From the NCBI RefSeq assembly GCF_015277735.1, contig NZ_JADHDA010000001.1, positions 496,001 to 560,000 of the forward strand: DNA of 64,000 bases. Direction: 5' to 3'. Below are positions 25,271 through 36,296 of the stretch, piece after piece. The stretch comes from Psychrobacter sp. NG254. Its GTDB lineage: Bacteria > Pseudomonadota > Gammaproteobacteria > Pseudomonadales > Moraxellaceae. The notes under the pieces were generated by a model. The model ran no database searches. It saw only the letters and a program-made list of their open reading frames with translations, and was not told the origin of the DNA. A program made the position numbers and the translations under genes. Within the stretch, counting starts at the first letter, position 1. The number at the start of each line of letters is the position of its first letter.

Positions 25271-28200
25271 ATGAACCCAGTAGATCAGTTTACCCCGCAA
25301 GAGCCTATCTTGTTTTCCGCTGTTGATTTGCTGAAGCCGGCATATCTTACTCAGTCATTAGAAGCGTTACATACCCGTATTTCACCGCTATATAGTGTGG
25401 ATGAAGTGCGTTGGTTGTCTGAGCTGTTACCCCTTGCCAAACCTAGCGATGAAGAGCGCGATGCTGCTGCTGAGCAAACGCGTAAGTTGGTCGAGCATGT
25501 GCGTAATGATGGCAAAGCCGTCAAAATGGTCGATTCATTGTTGCTTGAGTATAGCCTTGATACCCAAGAAGGTATCTTGCTGATGAGCTTGGCAGAAGCC
25601 TTGATTCGTGTGCCAGACAACTATACGGCTGATGCCTTGATTCACGACAAAATGAGTGTGGCTGATTGGAAAAAGCACATCAAAAATGACAATGGCTTTA
25701 TGGTCAATGCTTCTACTTGGGGCATGATGATGACGGGCCGCGTCGTGAGCATCGATAGCAGCACGACAGCGTCAGGCTTCTTAGACCGTATGACTAAAAA
25801 GATGGGCGAGCCTGTCATTCGTAGTGCGATGCAAAAAGCCATGCGTATCATGGGTCATCAGTTCGTATTGGGCGAAACCATTGAAGATGCTAATAAGAAC
25901 AGCCAGCCGTATCGCAATAGAGGTTACACCTACTCATTTGATATGCTAGGTGAAGCGGCCATCACGCACAGAGATGCTGAAAAATACTTCAACGACTATC
26001 TGCATGCCATCAAAGCCACTGCGAGCATTAAAGTCAAAGACGGCATGCCAAAGCCATCAGTATCTATCAAGCTATCAGCACTGCATCCTCGCTATGAAGC
26101 CACGCAAGAAACGCAAGTCATGGGACTGCTGCGTCAACGCTGCATGTTGCTTATTGAAGCGGCACGTGAGGTCAATGTTGATCTAAGCATCGATGCTGAA
26201 GAAGCAGATCGTCTTGAGATTTCTCTAAAACTGTTTGAGTCTCTATACCGTGATAACTTGACGGCTGGCTGGGATGGTTTGGGTATCGTTGTACAGGGTT
26301 ATTCTAAGCGCGCTATCGCAGTGCTTGCTTGGCTGGCTCGTCTCTCAACTGAAGTGGGTGATCGCATCCCAGTACGCTTGGTAAAAGGCGCTTATTGGGA
26401 TACAGAGATCAAACTGGCGCAGCAAAAAGGTCTATCAGGTTATCCTGTATGGACTCGTAAAGAAGGTACGGATACCGCTTATCTTGCTTGCGCGCGTTTC
26501 TTATTATCGGATCATTTGTGCGGGCTAATCTGGCCACAGTTTGCGACGCATAACGCTCACACACTTGCCTCAATCATTACGATGAGCGCGCACAGGGACT
26601 TTGAGTTCCAGCGTTTGCATGGTATGGGTGATGCACTTTACGACCATATTTTAGATGCTTATCAGATTCCAGTACGTATCTATGCACCAGTAGGCGCGCA
26701 TAAAGACTTGCTACCGTACTTGGTACGTCGTTTGCTTGAGAACGGCGCAAACAGCTCGTTTGTCCATCAGTTATTAGACAAGTCTTATCCAATCGATAAG
26801 CTGACTGTGCATCCATATGACAAGCTACTAGCCAATGCCACGTTGAACAACCCAGATATCCCATTACCCTCAGGAATCTATGGCGAACGTCGTGCCAGCT
26901 TTGGTCCTAATATCTTTATTGACTCGCAGTGGGCTCCGTTTACAGCAGCTATCGATAGCTACTTAGACAAGTCTTGGTCAGCGACACCTATCATCAATGG
27001 CAAAGCTGTTAATGATTACGAAGTAGATGGCACAACGCATCAGCTGGATGCTCAGACAGTACGTGCACCTTGGAACCATGAAGTCAGCGCTGGTGAAGTC
27101 AAATACGCCAACGCTCAATTGGCTCGCCAAGCTATCGATGCTGCTGTTGCCGGTCAAAATGAGTGGCAAAATGTATCAGCTGCGAAGCGTGCTGAGATAT
27201 TGCGCAAGATTGCAGATTTATACGAAGAGAACTATGCTGAATTGATGGCATTGTGCCAAGTCGAAGCGGGTAAGACTCTGCAAGATGGTATTGATGAGAT
27301 CAAAGAAGCGGTTGATTTCTGTCGTTTTTATGCAGACGAAGCTGAGCGTTTAGAGGCGACTGCTTATGAGTTTACTGATTTATCTGGTAAACAAGCCCGT
27401 CAAGTCTATAAAGCACGTGGTACTTTTGTCTGTATCAGTCCATGGAACTTCCCATTGGCAATCTACACTGGTCAAATCGTGGCGGCACTGGCTGCAGGTA
27501 ATACGGTAGTGGCCAAACCTGCTGAACAAACCAGTTTGATCGCTCATTTTGGTGCACAATTAATGTATCAAGCGGGTATTCCAGCAGCGGCCCTGCAATT
27601 AGTCACTGGTGCAGGTGACGTAGGCGGCGCATTGACGGCAGCTGACAACATCGCAGGTGTGATCTTTACAGGTTCTACTCAAACCGCGCAGCGTATCAAT
27701 CAAAGCCTAAACGACCATGCCCAAACCAGTGGTGAGCTGCCAGTATTTATCGCAGAAACGGGTGGTCAGAACGCGATGATCGTTGATTCAACGGCATTGC
27801 CAGAGCAGGTTGTTAGAGACGCCGTATTATCAGCGTTTGGGTCAGCAGGTCAACGTTGTTCAGCTTGCCGTATCTTGTGTGTGCAGGAAGAGATGGCAGA
27901 TGATTTGATCGAGCTACTACAAGGTAACATGGCAGAATTGTCTGTTGGTAATCCTCTTTATGCTGCCACCGATGTGGGCCCAGTGATTGATGCGGATGCC
28001 AAGCAAGGTCTAGAGGCACATATCGCGCGTATGGAAGCCGAGCCAACCGCGACGATTCTGGCACAAACGCCAATGAGCTCAACCTCGGTCGTGAGCCAAG
28101 ATCAGTCTACGTTTGTATTGCCAACGGCGATCGAAGTCAAAAGCATCGATGTCATCGGTGGTGAGCACTTTGGCCCGATTTTGCATGTACTGCGTTACCA

Positions 28201-28522
28201 AGCTCGTGATTTGAACAAGCTAATTGATGCGATTAATGCGACAGGTTTTGGTTTGACTTTGGGTATCCACAGTCGTATCGAAACCACCACTGAAAACATC
28301 GAGCGCCGCGCATTTGTCGGTAATACCTATATTAACCGTAACCAGATTGGTGCTGTGGTCAACGTCCAGCCATTTGGTGGCTGTGGTCTGTCTGGTACTG
28401 GTCCTAAAGCGGGTGGCCCGCACTATGTATCGCGCCTCATGCAGCTAGTCTCAGAACCAGCGACTGATATCGAGGCTAGCAATAGCCAAGCCCAAACCAC
28501 CATTCAAACAGAACTTGCATAA
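25271..28522 (+). CDS. putA: bifunctional proline dehydrogenase / P5C dehydrogenase PutA
   Basis: A PutA of 1083 residues from ATG 25271, chosen because TGGAG lies 5 nt upstream; an upstream GTG frame extension lacks support. It oxidises proline to P5C with FAD, then P5C/glutamate semialdehyde to glutamate with NAD+. The N-terminal half is the proline dehydrogenase barrel (YSFDMLGEAA, VSIKLSALHPRYE, RLVKGAYWD). The C-terminal half is the aldehyde dehydrogenase (SPWNFPLAIYTGQ, FTGSTQTAQ, Glu in IAETGGQNAM, nucleophile Cys about 862 in AGQRCSAC). It lacks the ribbon-helix-helix domain of E. coli PutA, so it cannot repress its own gene. Its stop codon is embedded in the ribosome site of the next gene. 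Confidence 0.95.
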   Translation: MNPVDQFTPQEPILFSAVDLLKPAYLTQSLEALHTRISPLYSVDEVRWLSELLPLAKPSDEERDAAAEQTRKLVEHVRNDGKAVKMVDSLLLEYSLDTQEGILLMSLAEALIRVPDNYTADALIHDKMSVADWKKHIKNDNGFMVNASTWGMMMTGRVVSIDSSTTASGFLDRMTKKMGEPVIRSAMQKAMRIMGHQFVLGETIEDANKNSQPYRNRGYTYSFDMLGEAAITHRDAEKYFNDYLHAIKATASIKVKDGMPKPSVSIKLSALHPRYEATQETQVMGLLRQRCMLLIEAAREVNVDLSIDAEEADRLEISLKLFESLYRDNLTAGWDGLGIVVQGYSKRAIAVLAWLARLSTEVGDRIPVRLVKGAYWDTEIKLAQQKGLSGYPVWTRKEGTDTAYLACARFLLSDHLCGLIWPQFATHNAHTLASIITMSAHRDFEFQRLHGMGDALYDHILDAYQIPVRIYAPVGAHKDLLPYLVRRLLENGANSSFVHQLLDKSYPIDKLTVHPYDKLLANATLNNPDIPLPSGIYGERRASFGPNIFIDSQWAPFTAAIDSYLDKSWSATPIINGKAVNDYEVDGTTHQLDAQTVRAPWNHEVSAGEVKYANAQLARQAIDAAVAGQNEWQNVSAAKRAEILRKIADLYEENYAELMALCQVEAGKTLQDGIDEIKEAVDFCRFYADEAERLEATAYEFTDLSGKQARQVYKARGTFVCISPWNFPLAIYTGQIVAALAAGNTVVAKPAEQTSLIAHFGAQLMYQAGIPAAALQLVTGAGDVGGALTAADNIAGVIFTGSTQTAQRINQSLNDHAQTSGELPVFIAETGGQNAMIVDSTALPEQVVRDAVLSAFGSAGQRCSACRILCVQEEMADDLIELLQGNMAELSVGNPLYAATDVGPVIDADAKQGLEAHIARMEAEPTATILAQTPMSSTSVVSQDQSTFVLPTAIEVKSIDVIGGEHFGPILHVLRYQARDLNKLIDAINATGFGLTLGIHSRIETTTENIERRAFVGNTYINRNQIGAVVNVQPFGGCGLSGTGPKAGGPHYVSRLMQLVSEPATDIEASNSQAQTTIQTELA

Positions 28523-28533
28523 GGAGTAGCATC

Positions 28534-29223
28534 ATGGCGACTGAATTCAAAAAAAATCATGCACAGGTCTGTGAGTCTTGGAGATTACTGGGCGCGGTAA
28601 ACCGTGCCACCTATCTACAAGCAGCCATTCCAAAGCTGGCGCTGCTAACGGGTGATGCCAACAAGGCCAAGCGCTTATTCAATCATCTATTGAGTGCAGC
28701 ACCTAGCTTGGATGAGATGCATCGTATGGTTGGTGCAACTGGCGAGTCAAACGACTTGTATGTCACTGGCCGCGGTAAGACGATGGTGGTGGGCGGTGAG
28801 TCTGCCCGTGCAATGGCCGTACTAGGCCAGCTGGTTGCAGCACTATTGACAGGCAATGAAGTCATATTACATTGCCCAAGCCAAGATGAGATGTGTGTTG
28901 AAGCAGCAAAAGTGCTTTATGACACTGGCATCAGCGAAGATGTATTGAGCGTTGCTAATGACTCACAGACTATTACTCTATTGCATATCGATCGTCTTGC
29001 ACAAGTGGCTGTGTCTGGTAGCCGAGCTGATGCACAGACAATCAGCCAAGAACTGGCTAAGACTGATGGTATTTTGACGCAGGTTATTAGCGTGACGGAT
29101 ATGGAAGGCTTGTCAGAGATGCTAACGCCTGACTATCTGCATCGTTTTGTCACCGAGCGTGTTAAAACCATCAATACCACCGCTATTGGTGGTAATGCTA
29201 GCTTGCTTGAGCTTGGTACCTAG
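28534..29223 (+). CDS. stand-alone PutA C-terminal domain-like protein
   Basis: A 229-residue protein whose sequence resembles the extra C-terminal domain of long PutAs, a degenerate aldehyde-dehydrogenase fold that caps the P5C dehydrogenase site. The comparable motifs are VGATGESNDLYV (family PGPTGE.N), a GKTMVVGG strand, QLVAALLTGNEVIL and, near the end, ERVKTINTTAIGGNASLLEL (family VNT.A.GGNASL). It lacks the catalytic Cys and Glu of an active aldehyde dehydrogenase. TAAGGAG, which contains the putA stop, gives an ideal ribosome site, so the split is real and not a base error. It probably associates with PutA in trans; that is inference. Confidence 0.72.
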   Translation: MATEFKKNHAQVCESWRLLGAVNRATYLQAAIPKLALLTGDANKAKRLFNHLLSAAPSLDEMHRMVGATGESNDLYVTGRGKTMVVGGESARAMAVLGQLVAALLTGNEVILHCPSQDEMCVEAAKVLYDTGISEDVLSVANDSQTITLLHIDRLAQVAVSGSRADAQTISQELAKTDGILTQVISVTDMEGLSEMLTPDYLHRFVTERVKTINTTAIGGNASLLELGT

Positions 29224-29307
29224 TATCGTCAATCCTAGATAAATTGGATACGGTGTCAGACTTACTCAGTCTACTACTTGTATCCAAGTTATCTTGAATT
29301 GACTGTC
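29224..29307 (+). repeat. 84-bp interspersed inverted-repeat element, copy C
   Basis: This element starts TATCGTCAATCC in the base after the stop codon of the PutA-domain gene and ends TTGAATTGACTGTC. Its ends form a ~27-bp imperfect inverted repeat (ATAAATTGGATA against TATCCAAGTTAT). It shares ATAAATTGGATACGGTGTCA and most other positions with the copy at 54234-54341 but lacks about 24 internal bases. A small hairpin TCGTTTGG...CCAAACGA follows at about 29305-29335. Confidence 0.75.
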
Positions 29308-29357
29308 GTTTGGTACTACTATAAGTGCCAAACGAGATATTTTATAAGATACTTAAG

Positions 29358-29399
29358 AAAAACCGCTATTTGATGATAAATCAGATAGCGGTTTTTTTA
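29358..29399. terminator. bidirectional terminator, putA unit / roxA
   Basis: AAACCGCTATTTGAT pairs with ATCAGATAGCGGTTT (one G-U pair) and is followed by a T run on the plus strand. A residues on the left provide T residues for the convergent roxA transcript. Confidence 0.88.
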
Positions 29400-29429
29400 T
29401 GTTTTTCAATTGAAATTTGAGGTCAGGGG

Positions 29430-30614
29430 TTACTCAGCAATATCAACCCATATCCAGCCATTCTCTAACCATTCGCTTAGATCATCTGCATCGATATCCG
29501 TGACATCATGATGTTGTAATAGCTCTCCATTGGCCAAGCGTACCAATACCGCTATCGACGCATCATCTAGCCCATCGATACGTTGGCCATTGGCATATAG
29601 CATGATGCCATCACTGGTCTGGCTATAGAGTAAGCGATTGCTATAATCGGCTTGCAATGTTGCGCCTTCTGACAAGGCTTGCATTAGCTCATTTGTATCT
29701 AAAGTCTCTTCTGGCATTAGCGCGTCATATTGGCGTTTGCTCACGACTTCTGATACTGCTTGGCGAATCATGTCATCACCGCGATCAGATTGTAGCATTT
29801 GTAGTAGCTGCGCTTTGATCGCTTGGATACTGTCAGTTTCTAACTCACCCGAGTTCTGTAACGCTTGTGGTAGTAGCATCGGGATAAACAAACGGCTGTC
29901 ATTGGTTGCGATATCAGCCACACTATCAATGATTTGCATCAAGTTTGGACGACGACAGCCAAATGAGAACGTCAGACAATCATCCTGTGCGACGCCGAAA
30001 TGCGATAATTTTGGTGGTACATACAGCACATCGCCCGCTTCCAATATCTCATCGAATATAATCTCACCCATATCATCAAATAAGCGCAGAGGCTCATCAG
30101 CGACGAATTCCGTCTGGTCATCACAAATCTTGCCTAACTGCCAGCGTCTAGCGCCATAGCCTTGTGCCAAAAACACATCATAATCGTCATAATGCTTGCC
30201 GACTGAGCCGCCTTTTGGCGCATAAGAGACCATGATATCATCGCGCTGCCACTGAGGAATAAAGTCAAACGATTGCCACAGTTGACCAAGCTCAGGTGAC
30301 CATTGTTCCAAATTCTGTACCAGTACCGTCCATTGTTCAGGCACACTATCAAAATCAGCTTCAGTCAACGGGCTTTTTTTGAGCTGCCACTGTGCGTGGC
30401 CTTCTGTCTTGGTTGCTGCTTGAGTCAGCAGACGCGCGCTAGCATCTTCTTCAAGCGCAAGACCAATCATGTCATCGGGTTCAAACATGCCGATGAGTTG
30501 AGGCAAACCTTGTTTGATAAGGAGTGGTTTTTTTTGCCAGTACTCAGTCAAGAACTGCTCAGGCGTGATAGAGTCGGGCAAACAAAGAGGGATAGAAGTC
30601 ATTGATAAATCCAT
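29430..30614 (-). CDS. roxA: ribosomal-protein arginine hydroxylase (RoxA/YcfD)
   Basis: A 394-residue JmjC-type Fe(II)/2-oxoglutarate oxygenase. In E. coli this protein hydroxylates an arginine of ribosomal protein L16. Iron ligands are visible as H141 and D143 in KHYDDYD and H205 in KLSHFG, on a cupin core (GARRWQLG, EAGDVLYVPP, LTFSFGCRRP). The N-terminal TPEQFLTEYWQKKPLLIK is typical of the family. A C-terminal winged-helix region follows the dimerisation helices. An ATG four codons further in (30602) has a somewhat better ribosome site and may be the true start. Monocistronic. Confidence 0.92.
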   Translation of the reverse strand: MDLSMTSIPLCLPDSITPEQFLTEYWQKKPLLIKQGLPQLIGMFEPDDMIGLALEEDASARLLTQAATKTEGHAQWQLKKSPLTEADFDSVPEQWTVLVQNLEQWSPELGQLWQSFDFIPQWQRDDIMVSYAPKGGSVGKHYDDYDVFLAQGYGARRWQLGKICDDQTEFVADEPLRLFDDMGEIIFDEILEAGDVLYVPPKLSHFGVAQDDCLTFSFGCRRPNLMQIIDSVADIATNDSRLFIPMLLPQALQNSGELETDSIQAIKAQLLQMLQSDRGDDMIRQAVSEVVSKRQYDALMPEETLDTNELMQALSEGATLQADYSNRLLYSQTSDGIMLYANGQRIDGLDDASIAVLVRLANGELLQHHDVTDIDADDLSEWLENGWIWVDIAE

Positions 30615-30781
30615 GTTTTAAATAGGTATGAGATTAATAAAAGGGATGCTTTAAAGGAAGGGTCTAATAGTTTATGATAATCACCTATCTTATGACTACC
30701 ATTTGTGCGATGACGTTTATACAATCATGGCTATCAAAATAATAGTGGTTATCAGAGCATTCACCCAATCGTAGGAACGTT

Positions 30782-30970
30782 ATGAAAAAGCTGCATTTTA
30801 TTGTCATCATTGCTAGCGTGTTTTTGCTACAAGCCTGTGTTCATAAACTCGTCACAGTACCCGCCAAAATCGCTTATAAAACCACTAAAGGCGTGGTTAA
30901 AGGCACGGTTGCTGTGGGTAAAGCCATCATACCGGGCGACAGTGATGATGATAAAGACGATAAAAAATAA
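30782..30970 (+). CDS. small lipoprotein (62 aa)
   Basis: A 62-residue protein with a clear lipoprotein signal, MKKLHFIVIIASVFLLQACV (acylated Cys19). It is followed by VHKLVTVPAKIAYKTTKGVVKG, a short basic/hydrophobic stretch, and a highly acidic tail GDSDDDKDDKK. Such tiny lipoproteins with the K-TTKG-V-KG pattern occur in relatives, but the role is unknown. It is divergent from roxA, has its own terminators, and is convergent with purB. Confidence 0.8.
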   Translation: MKKLHFIVIIASVFLLQACVHKLVTVPAKIAYKTTKGVVKGTVAVGKAIIPGDSDDDKDDKK

Positions 30971-31031
30971 AACCTTACTTCTCGACTATGGATTTTGAAT
31001 TAAAATCAATCATAGTGCTCAAAGTAAGGTT
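30971..31031 (+). terminator. long hairpin after the small lipoprotein gene
   Basis: AACCTTACTT pairs with AAGTAAGGTT about 40 bases later, with an inner CTATG/CATAG stem. A T-rich GTTTATTT follows. It begins at the stop codon of the lipoprotein gene. Confidence 0.65.
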
Positions 31032-31074
31032 GTTTATTTAGCAAGACAACAATTTTATAAGATAAAACACTAGT

Positions 31075-31117
31075 AAGGTAGGAGCGCGTAAGTAATTTTA
31101 TGCGCTCCTACCTTTTT
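31075..31117 (+). terminator. second terminator between lipoprotein gene and purB
   Basis: AAGGTAGGAGCGC pairs with GCGCTCCTACCTT around a 14-base loop and is followed by TTTTT on the plus strand. It may also work more weakly for purB on the minus strand. Confidence 0.8.
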
Positions 31118-31136
31118 AATTTGACCTTATCAGCGA

Positions 31137-32882
<1,746 letters not shown>

Positions 32883-33245
32883 ATGAATAAATTTCTTAGC
32901 GTTTTAGTATTAGGCTCAGCATTGGCGCTTAGCGCTTGCGGTGGTGACAGTGATAGCAGTGGTAGTGATAACAATACGCCAGCCAAGCCAACCACCCCAA
33001 CCAGCCCTACAGCTCCAGCTACTCCTACAAAGCCAACATCAGCTACCTGTATTTCTACAGGTACAAGCCCAGCGACTGTTAATGTGACTGTTCCTAATAA
33101 TGGAAGCTGTACTTATTCAGCATCAGTCGTTAATAGTGGTGCTAAAGTGACGTACAGTTGTAGTAATGGCACCCTTAATTCAGGTGGTGTAACCTCTGGA
33201 GGCGGTATCAATATAAATAACTATCAATTCCGTTGTGCTAAATAA
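32883..33245 (+). CDS. lipoprotein with Pro/Thr linker and four-Cys domain
   Basis: 120 residues from ATG 32883; an upstream TTG would add 12 residues in front of the signal and is unlikely. The lipoprotein signal MNKFLSVLVLGSALALSACG has the acylated Cys19. A low-complexity Ser/Asp then Pro/Thr-rich linker (about 21-54) leads to a small Gly/Asn/Ser-rich domain with C56, C76, C93 and C118, spaced to form two disulfides. It probably displays a small beta-rich domain in the periplasm or at the surface. I do not recognise the family. Monocistronic with a terminator at 33265. Confidence 0.72.
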   Translation: MNKFLSVLVLGSALALSACGGDSDSSGSDNNTPAKPTTPTSPTAPATPTKPTSATCISTGTSPATVNVTVPNNGSCTYSASVVNSGAKVTYSCSNGTLNSGGVTSGGGININNYQFRCAK

Positions 33246-33264
33246 GATTAATCATTTAAAGTCG

Positions 33265-33299
33265 AAAAGGTATCTACTTGAATAGTGGATACCTTTTTT
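33265..33299 (+). terminator. terminator after the four-Cys lipoprotein gene
   Basis: AAAAGGTATC pairs with GATACCTTTT and is followed by further T residues, 20 bp beyond the stop codon. Confidence 0.88.
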
Positions 33300-33351
33300 G
33301 TATTAAAGTAATAAGTTTATAAATTATTAACTAAAGAATACTAATTCGCTT

Positions 33352-34176
33352 ATGAAAGACAAAACCCTATACTTAGCATCCATAATTATTGCCTTTATTT
33401 TCGGTAGTTTAGGCACTTATTTGCTTATGACCAAGCAGCAGATGGATCAGGTTATGCTAGGCCGCCAGCAGGCAGTAAAGTCATTGCAGGACGATACTGA
33501 TTCAAGCTTTGGACAAGAAGAAAGCAAGCTACCAGAAGAGCGCCAAGCGCTTGAACATCAGAATGGTAACAACATGCCAACGGCAGGAGCGAAGCCCATA
33601 AGATCTATGCATGATTACTCGCAAGAGCAAGCTTTAGATATCGTCAATAAAATGCCAGACTATATGCTAGGACAGTACATTGATCGGTTTATGTCACAAG
33701 GCGCAGACGAGGCGCTATCTGACAAACGTCAATTTGCGCAGCGTGCCATTGAGGAGTTGTATAAAGAAAATGACAATCAACCACTGGTCGGTGAGGTTAA
33801 ACTATCACTCACGTCTTCGATGCCATCATCATCCATGGATATCTCAAACATCGACAAAAATGCTACTGTGTTTGCGCATCTTGATACCGCAGGCAAAGTA
33901 CCTCCCAGCCCATTCGTATTTGTCAAATGGGTAAATAATCAGACAGGACAAGTATTACTGTTTGAGAAAAAAGACATCGTTGCCAATAGCAATCAAAATT
34001 GGGTCAGCTTTAAGCCTGATGATGGCTGGCTGCAAGGCAGCTATGATATTCGCTTTTATCAATTCACCTCAGAGCTACAGCCAATCGCACAATTGACGTA
34101 TCAGATATATAACGTCGAAGATAGTCATCTAAGTACGAACAATAGCAGGGCGGTAACAGCGACCGCCCAAAACTAA
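33352..34176 (+). CDS. membrane-anchored protein of unknown function
   Basis: A 274-residue protein with one N-terminal membrane helix (LYLASIIIAFIFGSLGTYLL, about 6-25). A Gln/Glu-rich helical stretch (about 27-70) and a helical segment LDIVNKMPDYMLGQYIDRFM follow. The C-terminal ~130 residues are beta-rich: FVFVKWVNNQTGQVLLFEKK, NWVSFKPDDGWLQGSYDIRF. That end looks like an immunoglobulin-like domain held in the periplasm. I do not recognise a named family. It is convergent with mnmA with only 12 bp between the stops and no terminator. Confidence 0.7.
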   Translation: MKDKTLYLASIIIAFIFGSLGTYLLMTKQQMDQVMLGRQQAVKSLQDDTDSSFGQEESKLPEERQALEHQNGNNMPTAGAKPIRSMHDYSQEQALDIVNKMPDYMLGQYIDRFMSQGADEALSDKRQFAQRAIEELYKENDNQPLVGEVKLSLTSSMPSSSMDISNIDKNATVFAHLDTAGKVPPSPFVFVKWVNNQTGQVLLFEKKDIVANSNQNWVSFKPDDGWLQGSYDIRFYQFTSELQPIAQLTYQIYNVEDSHLSTNNSRAVTATAQN

Positions 34177-34188
34177 GTTATATTATAT

Positions 34189-35415
34189 TTAGAAGCCACA
34201 AGGTGCATCAATCGTGGCAATCACGCCGCCGCCTAAACACACTTCATTGATATAAAAAACGGCTGATTGACCCGGAGTGACGGCGCGCTGCGGCTCATCA
34301 AACACCACGCGGACATCGCTACCGTCATCACTGGTCGCAAATACACGACACGCTTGATCTGGCTGACGATAGCGAGACTTTGCCATACAGCGTAAACCCT
34401 CATCGCTGAATACATCTGCAGGTGGCAGGCCATCGACCCAATCCATTTTATAAGCGGTTAGCTCATTACTGAGCATCATTGGATGTTCGTGTCCTTGACC
34501 GACGATCAAACGGTTTTTGTCTAGATCTTTTGCCAATACAAACCAAGGTGCCTCTACGCGGTCTTTTACACCGCCAATACCAATACCGCCGCGCTGCCCC
34601 AAGGTGTAATACATCAAGCCATCATGAGTGCCGATAGTATGCCCATCGTCAGTCACGATATCGCCTTTTTGGGCAGGCAAGTACTGCTGTAAAAAGTCCT
34701 TGAAACGGCGCTCACCAATAAAGCAGATACCCGTAGAGTCTTTCTTTTTGGCCGTCGCTAAGTCATGCTCTTCTGCAATCTGACGTACGACAGGTTTTTC
34801 GAGCTCACCGACTGGGAATAATGTCTTGGCAATTTTGTCGCCACCGACCGCATGTAAAAAGTAGCTTTGATCTTTATTATTATCTAGACCACGTAAGAGC
34901 TGAGCAACCTCATCACCATTGGCGTTGGTGTAATTCATACTGCGCCGAGTATAGTGACCAGTAGCGATGTAGTCAGCACCAAGCGTCAAAGCATAGTCTA
35001 GGAATGCTTTAAATTTAATTTCTTTATTGCATAAAATATCAGGGTTTGGGGTGCGTCCCGCTTTATATTCCGCCAAAAAATGCTCGAAAACACGATCCCA
35101 ATATTCCATGGCAAAATTGGCGGTGTGCAGCTTCATACCGATTTTGTCACATACGGCTTGCGCATCTGCCAAATCGTCCATCGCCGTACAGTATTCGGTG
35201 CCGTCATCTTCTTCCCAGTTCTTCATAAACAGGCCTTCGACCTTAAAGCCTGCCTGCTGAAGTAGAACGGCTGATACAGAAGAATCCACGCCGCCTGACA
35301 TCCCAACAATCACATGTTTGGTGCTAGGATTTTCGATATCGGCAAGTGTTAAGGGGCGATGAGTATTGAAAGACTCAGAAATGATTGTGCTTGAGGTATC
35401 TTGTATGGCTGACAT
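34189..35415 (-). CDS. mnmA: tRNA 2-thiouridylase MnmA
   Basis: 408 residues from ATG 35415; a TTG four codons upstream is the alternative start. It thiolates U34 of Glu, Gln and Lys tRNAs using sulfur relayed from IscS/TusE. The ATP-binding PP-loop is [13 protein letters not shown]. The two catalytic cysteines are visible in [12 protein letters not shown] and [12 protein letters not shown], and MFVKNWEED-like [11 protein letters not shown] is present. An N-terminal extension of about 30 residues precedes the PP-loop domain. It modifies the same wobble base as MnmG, encoded 2.3 kb away. Confidence 0.96.
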   Translation of the reverse strand: MSAIQDTSSTIISESFNTHRPLTLADIENPSTKHVIVGMSGGVDSSVSAVLLQQAGFKVEGLFMKNWEEDDGTEYCTAMDDLADAQAVCDKIGMKLHTANFAMEYWDRVFEHFLAEYKAGRTPNPDILCNKEIKFKAFLDYALTLGADYIATGHYTRRSMNYTNANGDEVAQLLRGLDNNKDQSYFLHAVGGDKIAKTLFPVGELEKPVVRQIAEEHDLATAKKKDSTGICFIGERRFKDFLQQYLPAQKGDIVTDDGHTIGTHDGLMYYTLGQRGGIGIGGVKDRVEAPWFVLAKDLDKNRLIVGQGHEHPMMLSNELTAYKMDWVDGLPPADVFSDEGLRCMAKSRYRQPDQACRVFATSDDGSDVRVVFDEPQRAVTPGQSAVFYINEVCLGGGVIATIDAPCGF

Positions 35416-35675
35416 AAAACGGCTCAACTATTTATACGTTATCCAAAGCAAACAGTGACGCCAAAAATTATGCGTTTACTACAATACGTAGTCTTAACAC
35501 AACAACGTCAGCTTGTCTTTTGGATCTGGTATTATGATAAAATAAACGTCATATTATACCAGTTAATTGAAACTGGTGGCGACCGATGGCGTCTCGCTGA
35601 CGGTAAAACCCCTTTGAAAATCCATATAGTGGTTTTGAATTATTTTAATCATGTTTAACGCATCTTGGAACAACA

Positions 35676-36179
35676 ATGATAAAAATTGGTCAAGGTATCG
35701 ACGTTCACGCTTTTCACAACAACGGTCAGCAGCAGCAATACGTCATACTAGCAGGCGTGCCTATTGAGCATAGCCATAGTTTGCTGGCACACTCTGACGG
35801 TGATGTAGTATTACATGCGCTCGCTGATGCGCTGCTGGGTGCCTTAGCACTTGGCGATATCGGTCAGCATTTTCCCGATACTGATGCTGCTCACGCAGGC
35901 TTGGATTCACGAGTCTTGCTACGTTATGTCTATGGCAAAGTACAAGAGGCAGGGTATCGGTTAGGCAATGCAGATATAACCGTGATGTGCGAACGTCCAA
36001 AGCTGGCGCCGCACAGCCAAGCCATGCGCGATAATATCGCCAGTGATTTGCAAACGGACATTAGCAATATCAGTGTGAAAGCCACCACAACTGAAAAATT
36101 GGGATTTACTGGTCGTCAAGAGGGCATCATGGCCAATGCCGTGGTATTATTAGTCCCTAATGCTGTCGAACCTATATAG
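35676..36179 (+). CDS. ispF: 2-C-methyl-D-erythritol 2,4-cyclodiphosphate synthase
   Basis: A 167-residue enzyme of the MEP isoprenoid pathway that forms MEcPP with release of CMP, as a homotrimer. Metal ligands D9 and H11 are in GIDVHAF, and the third His is at about 47 in [28 protein letters not shown] and [13 protein letters not shown] are family motifs. GGAAC precedes the ATG by 6 nt. There is no ispD or truD neighbour here. Confidence 0.96.
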   Translation: MIKIGQGIDVHAFHNNGQQQQYVILAGVPIEHSHSLLAHSDGDVVLHALADALLGALALGDIGQHFPDTDAAHAGLDSRVLLRYVYGKVQEAGYRLGNADITVMCERPKLAPHSQAMRDNIASDLQTDISNISVKATTTEKLGFTGRQEGIMANAVVLLVPNAVEPI

Positions 36180-36296
36180 GTCGAAATTCGTGCTTGTAAT
36201 ACAGTGGCAACCGCCCCATGTATCAGCCACGTATTTACACAATTATTTTTATATAAATAATCATTTTAATGAACCGCTTTATCAATAGGAGCTTTT

